A stretch of 64,000 nucleotides of DNA from Sepioteuthis lessoniana (lineage: Eukaryota; Mollusca; Cephalopoda; Myopsida; Loliginidae), in NCBI GenBank assembly GCA_963585895.1, contig OY757912.1, positions 83,005,654 through 83,069,653 on the forward strand, written 5' to 3'. Below, piece after piece: positions 33,131-43,507 of this stretch. The translations under genes and the position numbers were made by a program. The first letter of the stretch is position 1. Every line of letters begins with the position of its first letter. A model generated the notes under the pieces. It saw only the letters and a program-made list of their open reading frames with translations, did no database searches and had not been told where the DNA came from.

Positions 33131-36100
33131 TTACCGGGGGTGGGGTCCCGAAGGACCTGTACCGTAGACGCCATGGGCAGGCAGAGGAGGGAAGGATGAC
33201 TCCAACGTTGCCCCCTTTCGCACGACCAGGCTCGCTGCATTCACCCACCTTCTGTTGAATGTTATGCGATCCAAGCGTTTTCTATCGCATCTAATTTTGA
33301 CCCTCAGCTGATGCCGAAAATACAAAACCAGATCACGATGAGAAAAGTTTGCATCTTCATACAATCCCATCTTTCGCGTGATCCAAATCACCATTCGAGC
33401 TACAGCCAGGATCGCGAGAAACACCACACGTTTCTCACCCTGAAACGGAGGAAGAACGTTGTCCACGACGTAACCAACGTCGAGCAGCACGAGCTGCTTA
33501 GGTTCGATGCGAGCCGTCCACTCCCCGACGTGATCCCAGAACGGGCGAACTCGCTCGCAATAGTAGAAGGCGTGCTCAGCCGTTTCTTCTAATCCACTGC
33601 CGCAGCGAGGACAATCAGGCATGTCTGCTATGCCCGCTCTGTAGTTCAAGCCGAGAAGGGGTAACGCATTCCGTACAAGTCGCCAGGTGAGCGAGAACTC
33701 GGAGTTGTTCAAGAAGCTCGATCCTGGCGCCCAATTCCAGTGAGAGCGGATCTCCTCCGCCGTCCAGCCTCGCCGCTCGCTAAGAGGATCAGAAGCGGAA
33801 CCCACCACTAACTCCCGATATAGCTCTTTCCGAGGCCGTGAAAGGTCACTGGACCCAAGAAGGTTACGAAGGGCCTTTCGGCACTCGCGGACAAACAGTG
33901 CTTCGCCCAAAGGCTTACGTCGACCTTCAGCCTTTGGGTCTGACTTGAGGCGAGGAAAAGTCCGACTCGCCTTTCGTCTCCACACTGAGTCCCCCGTCAA
34001 GGACCGGCCGAGGTATGCAAGTCTTTCAGCAAGCCAGTGGCTCTCCAGATCAGGCATACCCAGACCCCCGTTGCGTGTACGTTGGATACAGACCTGCCTA
34101 CGGACCATCGGCCTTGCACCTCCCCAGAGCAATCTGGAGAGGGATTGTTGCAGTGCCAACCGACGTGCCTTAGGCAGAGGAAGTACAGCCAATCGGTAAA
34201 GGATCAGAGGGAAGACGTACGTGGCGCACGCCTCCGCCCTGCCCTTTAAGGACAACCTCCTTGAAAGCCAGATTCCCACCTGAGCATTCACCTTAGCTTG
34301 TACTTCCGACCAATTTCGCTCCAGTTGGAGGTCGGGCCCGAACCACACCCCGAGGATGCGGACGGGTCCGTCACTCCAGCGGAAGGGCCCTGGAAGAGTA
34401 TTGCTACCCCTCCAAGCACCAAGCCGCAAACCTTCGCTTTTGTCAAAATTGACCTTGGCTCCTGCGATCCGCTCGTACTCGACAACCGCCTCTTTCACAG
34501 CCTTTATATCCAGACGGCGGGACACAAAGACTGTGATGTCATCAGCGAACGCGGAAACCCTTGCAGCAAGGCTGCTAACAAAGGGTATACCGCGCAGGGA
34601 CGGACTCGTCCTCTCATCCCTAAGCCTGCGCAGGAGGGGCTCCAACGCGAGGACATAGAGAAGAGGAGACAGGGGGCAGCCCTGCCGGACCGAACGCTCG
34701 ATCGCGAATACCCTCGAACGCCTTCCGTTCACCTGCACCACTGCCTGAGGGTTGTGGTACATCATGCTAATCCATCTGCGGAACTCCGGTTGGAATCCGG
34801 CAGTCTCCAAAACAGACGCCAAGAACCGATGGTCTACCCTATCGAAGGCCTTGGACTGATCTAAACTGATCAGCGCGGCTTCTGTGTCGTCTTCTATCCC
34901 CTCTAGGACCTCGCGAATCAAGTGCAGATTGTCCTGGATCGATCTTCCCTTCACAGCGAAGGTCTGTTCAGGGCCGATCAGATCACTGATGACAAGCTGT
35001 AAACGATTCGCCAAGACCCGGGCCAAAATCTTTAACTCTGTGTTAAGCAGAGTTATGGGCCTGTAGTCATCTAAACCCTCCCAAACATGCCTGCCACCTT
35101 TCTTCAGCAATGTGATCACGCCCTTGGTAACGCTACCAGGGATGGCTCCCTGGGCGAACCAATGGTTGAACACATCCGTCAGAATAGGGACGAACATGTG
35201 CGACATCCTCAAGTACACTTCGTAGGGCAAACCATCTAGTCCCGGCGACTTGTTGAGGCCGACCTGCTTCAACGCATCACGGACTTCGCATTCAGTAACC
35301 ACACCCTCGCAGCTAGCCGCTTCAGCCGCCCCAAGGCGGGGGAAGTCGGCAAGATAGCTACGAAACTCCCGGAGCGGGAGATCAGTACAGCGGGCAAAGC
35401 GATCCCGAAAGTGCGCCCGAAAGGCATCACGCATCTCACGATTCGAGTGCAGCAGTCGCCCGTCCGCGGTCTTGACAGATGCGATGTACCGATCGGGGAA
35501 CCTTCGCACTTCTTCTTCACGCGCAGTCGCGTTGGATTTCACCGCTTCGTAGCGAACTCTATTTAACCTAGATCTAACTACGTAGCCCTTGTAGCGCTCG
35601 CTATTCTCACGCTCAAGGTCCCTCCTAGCTAGTTCTACACCTAGGGAGTCCCCCCCAGCCACCGCCCGGGAAAGTCTATCGTCTATAGACTTCGCCTCCT
35701 TGGCCTTATCTAGTTTGAGCTTTTGACCGTATTTGATGGCGAAGTCTCTAATCCTATATTTGAGAGAGACCCACCACCTACTCCCGGTAACCGCCCCCAC
35801 TAACGCCCGCTGAATTAGGGATTCCAGCCGGTCCCGGAAGTCCCGTATCTCCAGTAAGGAGGTATTGAACTTCCAGTAGCCGGCTAGACTAGGTCTATTA
35901 ACTAACCGCAGACTGACTCTAACAAGTTTATGGTCAGTCCACGCTATCAAGTGGAACGTGGGACAACTAACAAAATCAATGTCAGCTCGTCTAACTAACA
36001 CTCTGTCCAAGTAGGAACCTACTTTGGCAGAGGGCGAGCTATCTAGCCACGTCCACATCTCCCGCCCTGGGTGATCAAGACGAAACCTGTCGACAAGACC

Positions 36101-36616
36101 GTGACGAGTCACGAAGCCGACAAGGCTGCTCTCACACCTTCCCGCACTCCTAGCTCCCCGCCCGACCTTATCTATCTTGGGATCAAGGATCGCATTCCAA
36201 TCACCCATTAAGACTAGCCGCTTCGTATCGTCCAGGAACGGCGCCAACCGACGAAAAAAGGAAACCCTCTCCGCAACGATATTGGGCGCATAAACCGCAA
36301 CCAGACGAAACTTGAAACTTTTCACGGCAACATCGGCCACAACCAGCCGGCCCCCGTCACCTGCAAAAACAACGTCAACATCAGCATCAAGGCTGCGTCC
36401 AACTAGCAAGGAGACCCCAGCGCTGAAGTTGCTGCCGTATGCTGAGAAAACGTTAAAATCGTTTTCCAGCACCCGACAGTCAGCTTCGCAAGTGAAGTGG
36501 GTCTCCTGCACTGCAGCAACATCTACACAGAGCTTCTTGAGTTCACCAAGCAAGCGCGCACACTTGCTTGGATCCCTCAGTCCCCTCACATTCAAACTGG
36601 CAACGTTTAAAGCCAT
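33131..36616 (-). CDS. LINE ORF2, copy 2
   Basis: 1161 codons from ATG 36,616 with the same intact endonuclease, FADD reverse transcriptase and zinc motif as copy 1. It is a hybrid in sequence: the C terminus has KMGLYED as in copy 3, and the N terminus has DPSKCARLL and GDGGRL as in copy 1. It is therefore the product of exchange between the other two and appears functional. Confidence 0.92.
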   Translation of the reverse strand: MALNVASLNVRGLRDPSKCARLLGELKKLCVDVAAVQETHFTCEADCRVLENDFNVFSAYGSNFSAGVSLLVGRSLDADVDVVFAGDGGRLVVADVAVKSFKFRLVAVYAPNIVAERVSFFRRLAPFLDDTKRLVLMGDWNAILDPKIDKVGRGARSAGRCESSLVGFVTRHGLVDRFRLDHPGREMWTWLDSSPSAKVGSYLDRVLVRRADIDFVSCPTFHLIAWTDHKLVRVSLRLVNRPSLAGYWKFNTSLLEIRDFRDRLESLIQRALVGAVTGSRWWVSLKYRIRDFAIKYGQKLKLDKAKEAKSIDDRLSRAVAGGDSLGVELARRDLERENSERYKGYVVRSRLNRVRYEAVKSNATAREEEVRRFPDRYIASVKTADGRLLHSNREMRDAFRAHFRDRFARCTDLPLREFRSYLADFPRLGAAEAASCEGVVTECEVRDALKQVGLNKSPGLDGLPYEVYLRMSHMFVPILTDVFNHWFAQGAIPGSVTKGVITLLKKGGRHVWEGLDDYRPITLLNTELKILARVLANRLQLVISDLIGPEQTFAVKGRSIQDNLHLIREVLEGIEDDTEAALISLDQSKAFDRVDHRFLASVLETAGFQPEFRRWISMMYHNPQAVVQVNGRRSRVFAIERSVRQGCPLSPLLYVLALEPLLRRLRDERTSPSLRGIPFVSSLAARVSAFADDITVFVSRRLDIKAVKEAVVEYERIAGAKVNFDKSEGLRLGAWRGSNTLPGPFRWSDGPVRILGVWFGPDLQLERNWSEVQAKVNAQVGIWLSRRLSLKGRAEACATYVFPLILYRLAVLPLPKARRLALQQSLSRLLWGGARPMVRRQVCIQRTRNGGLGMPDLESHWLAERLAYLGRSLTGDSVWRRKASRTFPRLKSDPKAEGRRKPLGEALFVRECRKALRNLLGSSDLSRPRKELYRELVVGSASDPLSERRGWTAEEIRSHWNWAPGSSFLNNSEFSLTWRLVRNALPLLGLNYRAGIADMPDCPRCGSGLEETAEHAFYYCERVRPFWDHVGEWTARIEPKQLVLLDVGYVVDNVLPPFQGEKRVVFLAILAVARMVIWITRKMGLYEDANFSHRDLVLYFRHQLRVKIRCDRKRLDRITFNRRWVNAASLVVRKGATLESSFPPLPAHGVYGTGPSGPHPR

Positions 36617-36630
36617 CAATCCGACTTACC

Positions 36631-38868
36631 TTACTCATCGTCGACTACGGGCCGGAAATCCTTGGGCGTGAGGATGCCGACAGCCTGACGCAGGGAACCG
36701 GTACCGAGTTCAGTCGTCACTCGGTTGTCCCTGGTGATTCCGCCGACATCTATGGGAAACTTCAGCTTTAGGGCCCTATAAAGAGACGGGTGAACCAAAA
36801 TCGGGACCCTCCCTGAACAATAGGTTATACATTTTTTGAGGGAGGAGTGCTCCAACTCCGCCAGCTTTATGCCCGTATCAGTCTGACAGACCGTACTCAA
36901 GAACTTCCATACGCCCTTGGTACGGTCGCCAGCTGACCGGACAAAAGTGGTCACCATGGCTGCACTCCGGAAATTCGTGGGATTTGAAACTCTGAGGTTT
37001 TGAATTTTTTCTAAGCTGGCCAACGGCTTTAGTGCCTTCCGGAGCTGGAAGTCCCCAACTGCCTCCAGCTCCGCAGAGCACAAAGCCGCTGCCCGCTGTA
37101 TTTGTCCGATCGTTAGTTCCTTGTTCTGGGATTTCTTTTTTTCTGCGGGAGGATTGGCTTTTCTTTTTGGGGAAATGATTGCCGGGAAAAGCTCTTGGGA
37201 AGAGAAGTCACTAGGGCTAAGTGAGGGAAGGAATGGGGTTCGGGCTAGGCCCGAGGGTTGTGCCCTTTCGGCAGACTGTGATCTGGGGAGGGGGATTTTA
37301 TAAGGGCGGTAATGTTTTTGGATGAAGAGTTTCTGTTGGGGTGAAAGAGTATCCATTTGCTGGGGAGGAGATGGTAATGTTATTTTAGGAGGTGGGAATG
37401 TTGGTGAGGGTAGTGGAGGTAGTGGTGAAGGCACTGGTGGCGATGGTTGAGAGGAGGGGCCTGCCTCGGGGTGCGTTTTTTCTGGGCACAGTTTTTTTGC
37501 TGCGCCCTCTCCACTGTCCCTTCTCCTCTTTAGATTTGTTGTGGTCTCCATCTCTTCGACCGGTTTAGGTTTTTTTTTGGTCTTTTTGGGTGATGGAGTT
37601 GCTGGTGTTTTTGGGGTTGCTGGTGTCTTGGGGGTTGCTGGTGTCTTGGGGGTTGCTGGTTTTCTTTGATTTGTATGCTTCTTTACTGCTGCTGCTGCTG
37701 GTTGTTCTGTTGCTGCTACTGCTGTTTCTGTTGGTGTTGCTGTTGCAACTGTTGTTGCCGCTGCCGATGGTTCTGCTGTTGTTACTGTTGCTGCTGCTGC
37801 TGCTGCTGCTGCTTCTTGCGTTTGGGCCTTGGTTTGTTTTTGAGGAGGGGATATATTTGGACTTTTTTCACCCCCTTGTTTAGGGGATCCCCTCCTCTTT
37901 TTGGTCACTTCAGTCCAGCCCTCCTGGTTGTTTTGGGGCTGGACCTGACCCGGGCCCTTGGCCTCCGCTTCTTTGGTGATGGTGGAGGGCGCCGCGTCTT
38001 TTGTTGTTGTTGTTGTTGTTGTTGTCGACGCCGTCTTTTCCTTATTTTCAGGTCGCTGGGGGCAAAACTTGGCGATGTGTCCAATCTGTTTGCACCCCCA
38101 GCACCTGGGGCGTCTTCCCTCCACCATCACCATCATTTGCCGATCCCCGCAAATCAGCGTTTCAGGGATGGCTTTGAAGCCATCCCTGGTCAGGCACAGC
38201 CGGAAGGCATAATCCCCGTAGGCTGTCCCGGCCGGAGATCTGAGGAGGTTAAATTCCTCAACGTTGCCATAGGCGCTTAGGTACGCCGCGAGGACCTCCC
38301 CAGTGATAATAGCCGGGACATTACACACCGTAACGCGGAGCCTACGGGTACCTTGGTACTCCGGCTGTAACCTGAAGTGCTTAGTTGTAATATCCGACTC
38401 AGCCGCCTTGGCCGCCTGCTTTTCAGTAGGAAGGAGGACATCCCATGTCGCAAAACTTTTGCGGCAAAAGTATTGGCATGGGATGCCTGCCTTCCTTATC
38501 AGCTCGTCGAATACTTCTTTTGTTAGCCCCACCAGCCTTTTGGTCTTAAGGTCGGAAACGACCAGAGAGAGGACTCTTGGGGCGATCTTATCTACTATCT
38601 CCGGGATGGGCAGAATTTCATTCCCCTTGAAATATTTTGCAAATCTGCCCACCCGGTCTGCCTCGTGTTCCTCCGGTCCCCTCTGCTGGCCTTTCCAGGC
38701 GGTGGGGCTTTTTTGGGCCGGCTGAATCGGGCTGTCCTGGGATGTTCCAGCTTCTGTTGTGTCTTCGGGGATCGGCAGCGAAGGCCAATTTGATCCAATA
38801 AGACTTGGAGTTGGGGTTATCGTAGGAGTTGGATTTGTCTCATTTGGGGTTGTCGTTTCCCCCTCCAT
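36631..38868 (-). CDS. LINE ORF1, copy 2 (type A)
   Basis: 745 codons, protein identical to the copy 1 ORF1, including the CCHC knuckle, the PATPKT repeats and the polyalanine tract. Repeat lengths in coding microsatellites are also the same, which points to very recent duplication, since such tracts change quickly. Confidence 0.85.
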   Translation of the reverse strand: MEGETTTPNETNPTPTITPTPSLIGSNWPSLPIPEDTTEAGTSQDSPIQPAQKSPTAWKGQQRGPEEHEADRVGRFAKYFKGNEILPIPEIVDKIAPRVLSLVVSDLKTKRLVGLTKEVFDELIRKAGIPCQYFCRKSFATWDVLLPTEKQAAKAAESDITTKHFRLQPEYQGTRRLRVTVCNVPAIITGEVLAAYLSAYGNVEEFNLLRSPAGTAYGDYAFRLCLTRDGFKAIPETLICGDRQMMVMVEGRRPRCWGCKQIGHIAKFCPQRPENKEKTASTTTTTTTTKDAAPSTITKEAEAKGPGQVQPQNNQEGWTEVTKKRRGSPKQGGEKSPNISPPQKQTKAQTQEAAAAAAAATVTTAEPSAAATTVATATPTETAVAATEQPAAAAVKKHTNQRKPATPKTPATPKTPATPKTPATPSPKKTKKKPKPVEEMETTTNLKRRRDSGEGAAKKLCPEKTHPEAGPSSQPSPPVPSPLPPLPSPTFPPPKITLPSPPQQMDTLSPQQKLFIQKHYRPYKIPLPRSQSAERAQPSGLARTPFLPSLSPSDFSSQELFPAIISPKRKANPPAEKKKSQNKELTIGQIQRAAALCSAELEAVGDFQLRKALKPLASLEKIQNLRVSNPTNFRSAAMVTTFVRSAGDRTKGVWKFLSTVCQTDTGIKLAELEHSSLKKCITYCSGRVPILVHPSLYRALKLKFPIDVGGITRDNRVTTELGTGSLRQAVGILTPKDFRPVVDDE

Positions 38869-39145
38869 GGCTGAAAAGAGATTATCAGCCAGGAGGGTAA
38901 ATGAAACTAACCTCCACCTGTTTCAAGTATGGAGGGGGGGTTCTACGAGTTTAAACTGAAGAAAAGGACGTAAAAATAATTCAGCACAAAAACACAGTCA
39001 CAAAAAAAACTCGTAGAACCCCTGAAACAAACGACAAGTAAATAAACTTAAAATTAACAAATTCCGACAACACAAAATACAAGTCGGATAACAAAGGAAA
39101 GGTAACAAGTGACAGACCAGTGTCCAAAATAACAGATTCTCGGTA

Positions 39146-39187
<42 letters not shown>

Positions 39188-39303
39188 AAAAAATTCAAAC
39201 AAACAAAGTCTTACCGAGATAACCAATCCAAATAACAAGTCTTGCTTAAAGGTAATATTCCAGGTAGCGTGAAGGAACGTGAAACTTTAGAAGCAAAGAA
39301 AAA

Positions 39304-39321
39304 AAGGCTAGGACTAAAGTA
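39304..39321. repeat. LINE target site at the copy 2/copy 3 joint
   Basis: Same 18 bases with the same flanks as at 32,427, as expected if the joint itself was duplicated with copy 2. Confidence 0.9.
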
Positions 39322-39326
39322 TTTAT

Positions 39327-39361
39327 TTCATTGTGAAATTACAATGAAGGCATGAAGCCTT
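39327..39361 (-). promoter_or_regulatory. 3'-terminal hairpins of LINE copy 3
   Basis: Plus strand TTCATTGT / ACAATGAA (8-bp stem, loop GAAATT) followed by AAGGC / GCCTT. The same structure is at 32,450-32,485 in copy 2. The first stem differs in sequence from copy 1 but pairs perfectly in both. Confidence 0.6.
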
Positions 39362-40007
39362 GAGTTTTGGGGGGAAGGGGAAGGGAGCGGTCTTTCATTT
39401 GCTATGTTATCTATGGGAACCTAGCTAGCCACATTCGTCGACCCATTCAGCAGTACAATATATAATCATTCATTCGTCGCCATATGCGCAGCAATCACCA
39501 AAATACCACAATTTCTCTATGAAAAGAGCCCTACTTAAAATCCCGAGTGCAGTGTATGATTTTATTTACAATATGAATTTCCAGTGAAAGTATATGTTGG
39601 GGATGGGAGAAAAAACCCCGAAAACGAAAAAGACGAAACCAAGGAAAAAAGGATTCTCCCCGTTTGGTTGCCCTCCCATCCCCCCGTCTATAGAATTGGA
39701 GGCCGACTGTTTTCCGGGGCGAAAGAACCGGAAACAAGTCGGACCTGCCCTAGATGGGACTGGGGTCCTAATCTATAGGGGAGAAAAGAAATAAAGGGTC
39801 GGGCGCGGTATGGGTCGGTACAAGCCGGTAATATGATTTTTATACATGTGCATGTTCAAGATCTTCAGTAAATGCGGACTGGGATACGGCTTGAGGTACA
39901 AAAATAATGGGGATGGGGAAGATCTTGAATACTAATGACTAGATGACGGGGACAATGACTGACAACATACTGCTAACTAGGTTGCAAGGGAAAAAAGCAT
40001 TGCCTAC

Positions 40008-43000
40008 TTACCGGGGGTGGGGTCCCGAAGGACCCGTACCGTAGACGCCATGGGCAGGCAGAGGAGGGAAGGATGACTCCAACGTTGCCCCCTTTCGCAC
40101 GACCAGGCTCGCTGCATTCACCCACCTTCTGTTGAATGTTATGCGATCCAAGCGTTTTCTATCGCATCTAATTTTGACCCTCAGCTGATGCCGAAAATAC
40201 AAAACCAGATCACGATGAGAAAAGTTTGCATCTTCATACAATCCCATCTTTCGCGTGATCCAAATCACCATTCGAGCTACAGCCAGGATCGCGAGAAACA
40301 CCACACGTTTCTCACCCTGAAACGGAGGAAGAACGTTGTCCACGACGTAACCAACGTCGAGCAGCACGAGCTGCTTAGGTTCGATGCGAGCCGTCCACTC
40401 CCCGACGTGATCCCAGAACGGGCGAACTCGCTCGCAATAGTAGAAGGCGTGCTCAGCCGTTTCTTCTAATCCACTGCCGCAGCGAGGACAATCAGGCATG
40501 TCTGCTATGCCCGCTCTGTAGTTCAAGCCGAGAAGGGGTAACGCATTCCGTACAAGTCGCCAGGTGAGCGAGAACTCGGAGTTGTTCAAGAAGCTCGATC
40601 CTGGCGCCCAATTCCAGTGAGAGCGGATCTCCTCCGCCGTCCAGCCTCGCCGCTCGCTAAGAGGATCAGAAGCGGAACCCACCACTAACTCCCGATATAG
40701 CTCTTTCCGAGGCCGTGAAAGGTCACTGGACCCAAGAAGGTTACGAAGGGCCTTTCGGCACTCGCGGACAAACAGTGCTTCGCCCAAAGGCTTACGTCGA
40801 CCTTCAGCCTTTGGGTCTGACTTGAGGCGAGGAAAAGTCCGACTCGCCTTTCGTCTCCACACTGAGTCCCCCGTCAAGGACCGGCCGAGGTATGCAAGTC
40901 TTTCAGCAAGCCAGTGGCTCTCCAGATCAGGCATACCCAGACCCCCGTTGCGTGTACGTTGGATACAGACCTGCCTACGGACCATCGGCCTTGCACCTCC
41001 CCAGAGCAATCTGGAGAGGGATTGTTGCAGTGCCAACCGACGTGCCTTAGGCAGAGGAAGTACAGCCAATCGGTAAAGGATCAGAGGGAAGACGTACGTG
41101 GCGCACGCCTCCGCCCTGCCCTTTAAGGACAACCTCCTTGAAAGCCAGATTCCCACCTGAGCATTCACCTTAGCTTGTACTTCCGACCAATTTCGCTCCA
41201 GTTGGAGGTCGGGCCCGAACCACACCCCGAGGATGCGGACGGGTCCGTCACTCCAGCGGAAGGGCCCTGGAAGAGTATTGCTACCCCTCCAAGCACCAAG
41301 CCGCAAACCTTCGCTTTTGTCAAAATTGACCTTGGCTCCTGCGATCCGCTCGTACTCGACAACCGCCTCTTTCACAGCCTTTATATCCAGACGGCGGGAC
41401 ACAAAGACTGTGATGTCATCAGCGAACGCGGAAACCCTTGCAGCAAGGCTGCTAACAAAGGGTATACCGCGCAGGGACGGACTCGTCCTCTCATCCCTAA
41501 GCCTGCGCAGGAGGGGCTCCAACGCGAGGACATAGAGAAGAGGAGACAGGGGGCAGCCCTGCCGGACCGAACGCTCGATCGCGAATACCCTCGAACGCCT
41601 TCCGTTCACCTGCACCACTGCCTGAGGGTTGTGGTACATCATGCTAATCCATCTGCGGAACTCCGGTTGGAATCCGGCAGTCTCCAAAACAGACGCCAAG
41701 AACCGATGGTCTACCCTATCGAAGGCCTTGGACTGATCTAAACTGATCAGCGCGGCTTCTGTGTCGTCTTCTATCCCCTCTAGGACCTCGCGAATCAAGT
41801 GCAGATTGTCCTGGATCGATCTTCCCTTCACAGCGAAGGTCTGTTCAGGGCCGATCAGATCACTGATGACAAGCTGTAAACGATTCGCCAAGACCCGGGC
41901 CAAAATCTTTAACTCTGTGTTAAGCAGAGTTATGGGCCTGTAGTCATCTAAACCCTCCCAAACATGCCTGCCACCTTTCTTCAGCAATGTGATCACGCCC
42001 TTGGTAACGCTACCAGGGATGGCTCCCTGGGCGAACCAATGGTTGAACACATCCGTCAGAATAGGGACGAACATGTGCGACATCCTCAAGTACACTTCGT
42101 AGGGCAAACCATCTAGTCCCGGCGACTTGTTGAGGCCGACCTGCTTCAACGCATCACGGACTTCGCATTCAGTAACCACACCCTCGCAGCTAGCCGCTTC
42201 AGCCGCCCCAAGGCGGGGGAAGTCGGCAAGATAGCTACGAAACTCCCGGAGCGGGAGATCAGTACAGCGGGCAAAGCGATCCCGAAAGTGCGCCCGAAAG
42301 GCATCACGCATCTCACGATTCGAGTGCAGCAGTCGCCCGTCCGCGGTCTTGACAGATGCGATGTACCGATCGGGGAACCTTCGCACTTCTTCTTCACGCG
42401 CAGTCGCGTTGGATTTCACCGCTTCGTAGCGAACTCTATTTAACCTAGATCTAACTACGTAGCCCTTGTAGCGCTCGCTATTCTCACGCTCAAGGTCCCT
42501 CCTAGCTAGTTCTACACCTAGGGAGTCCCCCCCAGCCACCGCCCGGGAAAGTCTATCGTCTATAGACTTCGCCTCCTTGGCCTTATCTAGTTTGAGCTTT
42601 TGACCGTATTTGATGGCGAAGTCTCTAATCCTATATTTGAGAGAGACCCACCACCTACTCCCGGTAACCGCCCCCACTAACGCCCGCTGAATTAGGGATT
42701 CCAGCCGGTCCCGGAAGTCCCGTATCTCCAGTAAGGAGGTATTGAACTTCCAGTAGCCGGCTAGACTAGGTCTATTAACTAACCGCAGACTGACTCTAAC
42801 AAGTTTATGGTCAGTCCACGCTATCAAGTGGAACGTGGGACAACTAACAAAATCAATGTCAGCTCGTCTAACTAACACTCTGTCCAAGTAGGAACCTACT
42901 TTGGCAGAGGGCGAGCTATCTAGCCACGTCCACATCTCCCGCCCTGGGTGATCAAGACGAAACCTGTCGACAAGACCGTGACGAGTCACGAAGCCGACAA

Positions 43001-43493
43001 GGCTGCTCTCACACCTTCCCGCACTCCTAGCTCCCCGCCCGACCTTATCTATCTTGGGATCAAGGATCGCATTCCAATCACCCATTAAGACTAGCCGCTT
43101 CGTATCGTCCAGGAACGGCGCCAACCGACGAAAAAAGGAAACCCTCTCCGCAACGATATTGGGCGCATAAACCGCAACCAGACGAAACTTGAAACTTTTC
43201 ACGGCAACATCGGCCACAACCAGCCGGCCCCTGTCACCTGCAAAAACAACGTCAACATCAGCATCAAGGCTGCGTCCAACTAGCAAGGAGACCCCAGCGC
43301 TGAAGTTGCTGCCGTATGCTGAGAAAACGTTAAAATCGTTTTCCAGCACCCGACAGTCAGCCTCGCAAGTGAAGTGGGTCTCCTGCACTGCAGCAACATC
43401 TACGCAGAGCTTCTTGAGTTCACCAAGCAAGCGCGCACACTTGCTTGAATCCCTCAGTCCCCTCACATTCAAACTGGCAACGTTTAAAGCCAT
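40008..43493 (-). CDS. LINE ORF2, copy 3
   Basis: 1161 codons from ATG 43,493, intact as in copies 1 and 2. It differs from them near the N terminus (DSSKCARLL for DPSKCARLL, GDRGRL for GDGGRL) and shares the copy 2 C terminus. All endonuclease and reverse transcriptase motifs are kept, so a third open ORF2 sits in the same array. Confidence 0.92.
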   Translation of the reverse strand: MALNVASLNVRGLRDSSKCARLLGELKKLCVDVAAVQETHFTCEADCRVLENDFNVFSAYGSNFSAGVSLLVGRSLDADVDVVFAGDRGRLVVADVAVKSFKFRLVAVYAPNIVAERVSFFRRLAPFLDDTKRLVLMGDWNAILDPKIDKVGRGARSAGRCESSLVGFVTRHGLVDRFRLDHPGREMWTWLDSSPSAKVGSYLDRVLVRRADIDFVSCPTFHLIAWTDHKLVRVSLRLVNRPSLAGYWKFNTSLLEIRDFRDRLESLIQRALVGAVTGSRWWVSLKYRIRDFAIKYGQKLKLDKAKEAKSIDDRLSRAVAGGDSLGVELARRDLERENSERYKGYVVRSRLNRVRYEAVKSNATAREEEVRRFPDRYIASVKTADGRLLHSNREMRDAFRAHFRDRFARCTDLPLREFRSYLADFPRLGAAEAASCEGVVTECEVRDALKQVGLNKSPGLDGLPYEVYLRMSHMFVPILTDVFNHWFAQGAIPGSVTKGVITLLKKGGRHVWEGLDDYRPITLLNTELKILARVLANRLQLVISDLIGPEQTFAVKGRSIQDNLHLIREVLEGIEDDTEAALISLDQSKAFDRVDHRFLASVLETAGFQPEFRRWISMMYHNPQAVVQVNGRRSRVFAIERSVRQGCPLSPLLYVLALEPLLRRLRDERTSPSLRGIPFVSSLAARVSAFADDITVFVSRRLDIKAVKEAVVEYERIAGAKVNFDKSEGLRLGAWRGSNTLPGPFRWSDGPVRILGVWFGPDLQLERNWSEVQAKVNAQVGIWLSRRLSLKGRAEACATYVFPLILYRLAVLPLPKARRLALQQSLSRLLWGGARPMVRRQVCIQRTRNGGLGMPDLESHWLAERLAYLGRSLTGDSVWRRKASRTFPRLKSDPKAEGRRKPLGEALFVRECRKALRNLLGSSDLSRPRKELYRELVVGSASDPLSERRGWTAEEIRSHWNWAPGSSFLNNSEFSLTWRLVRNALPLLGLNYRAGIADMPDCPRCGSGLEETAEHAFYYCERVRPFWDHVGEWTARIEPKQLVLLDVGYVVDNVLPPFQGEKRVVFLAILAVARMVIWITRKMGLYEDANFSHRDLVLYFRHQLRVKIRCDRKRLDRITFNRRWVNAASLVVRKGATLESSFPPLPAHGVYGTGPSGPHPR

Positions 43494-43507
43494 CAATCCG
43501 ACTTACC

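Larger units (their letters stand above)
32445..39303 (-). mobile_element. L1-Tx1-like LINE, copy 2 (3'UTR b, ORF1 A), recombinant
   Basis: Its 3'UTR and the 3' part of ORF2 match copy 3, while the 5' part of ORF2, ORF1 and the 5'UTR match copy 1 (the T-tract has 28 T against 29). Copies 2 and 3 start exactly 6877 bases apart, with identical joints. The switch lies between about 33,503 and 36,357, where all three copies read the same. A private C-to-T change lies near 33,155. Confidence 0.88.
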
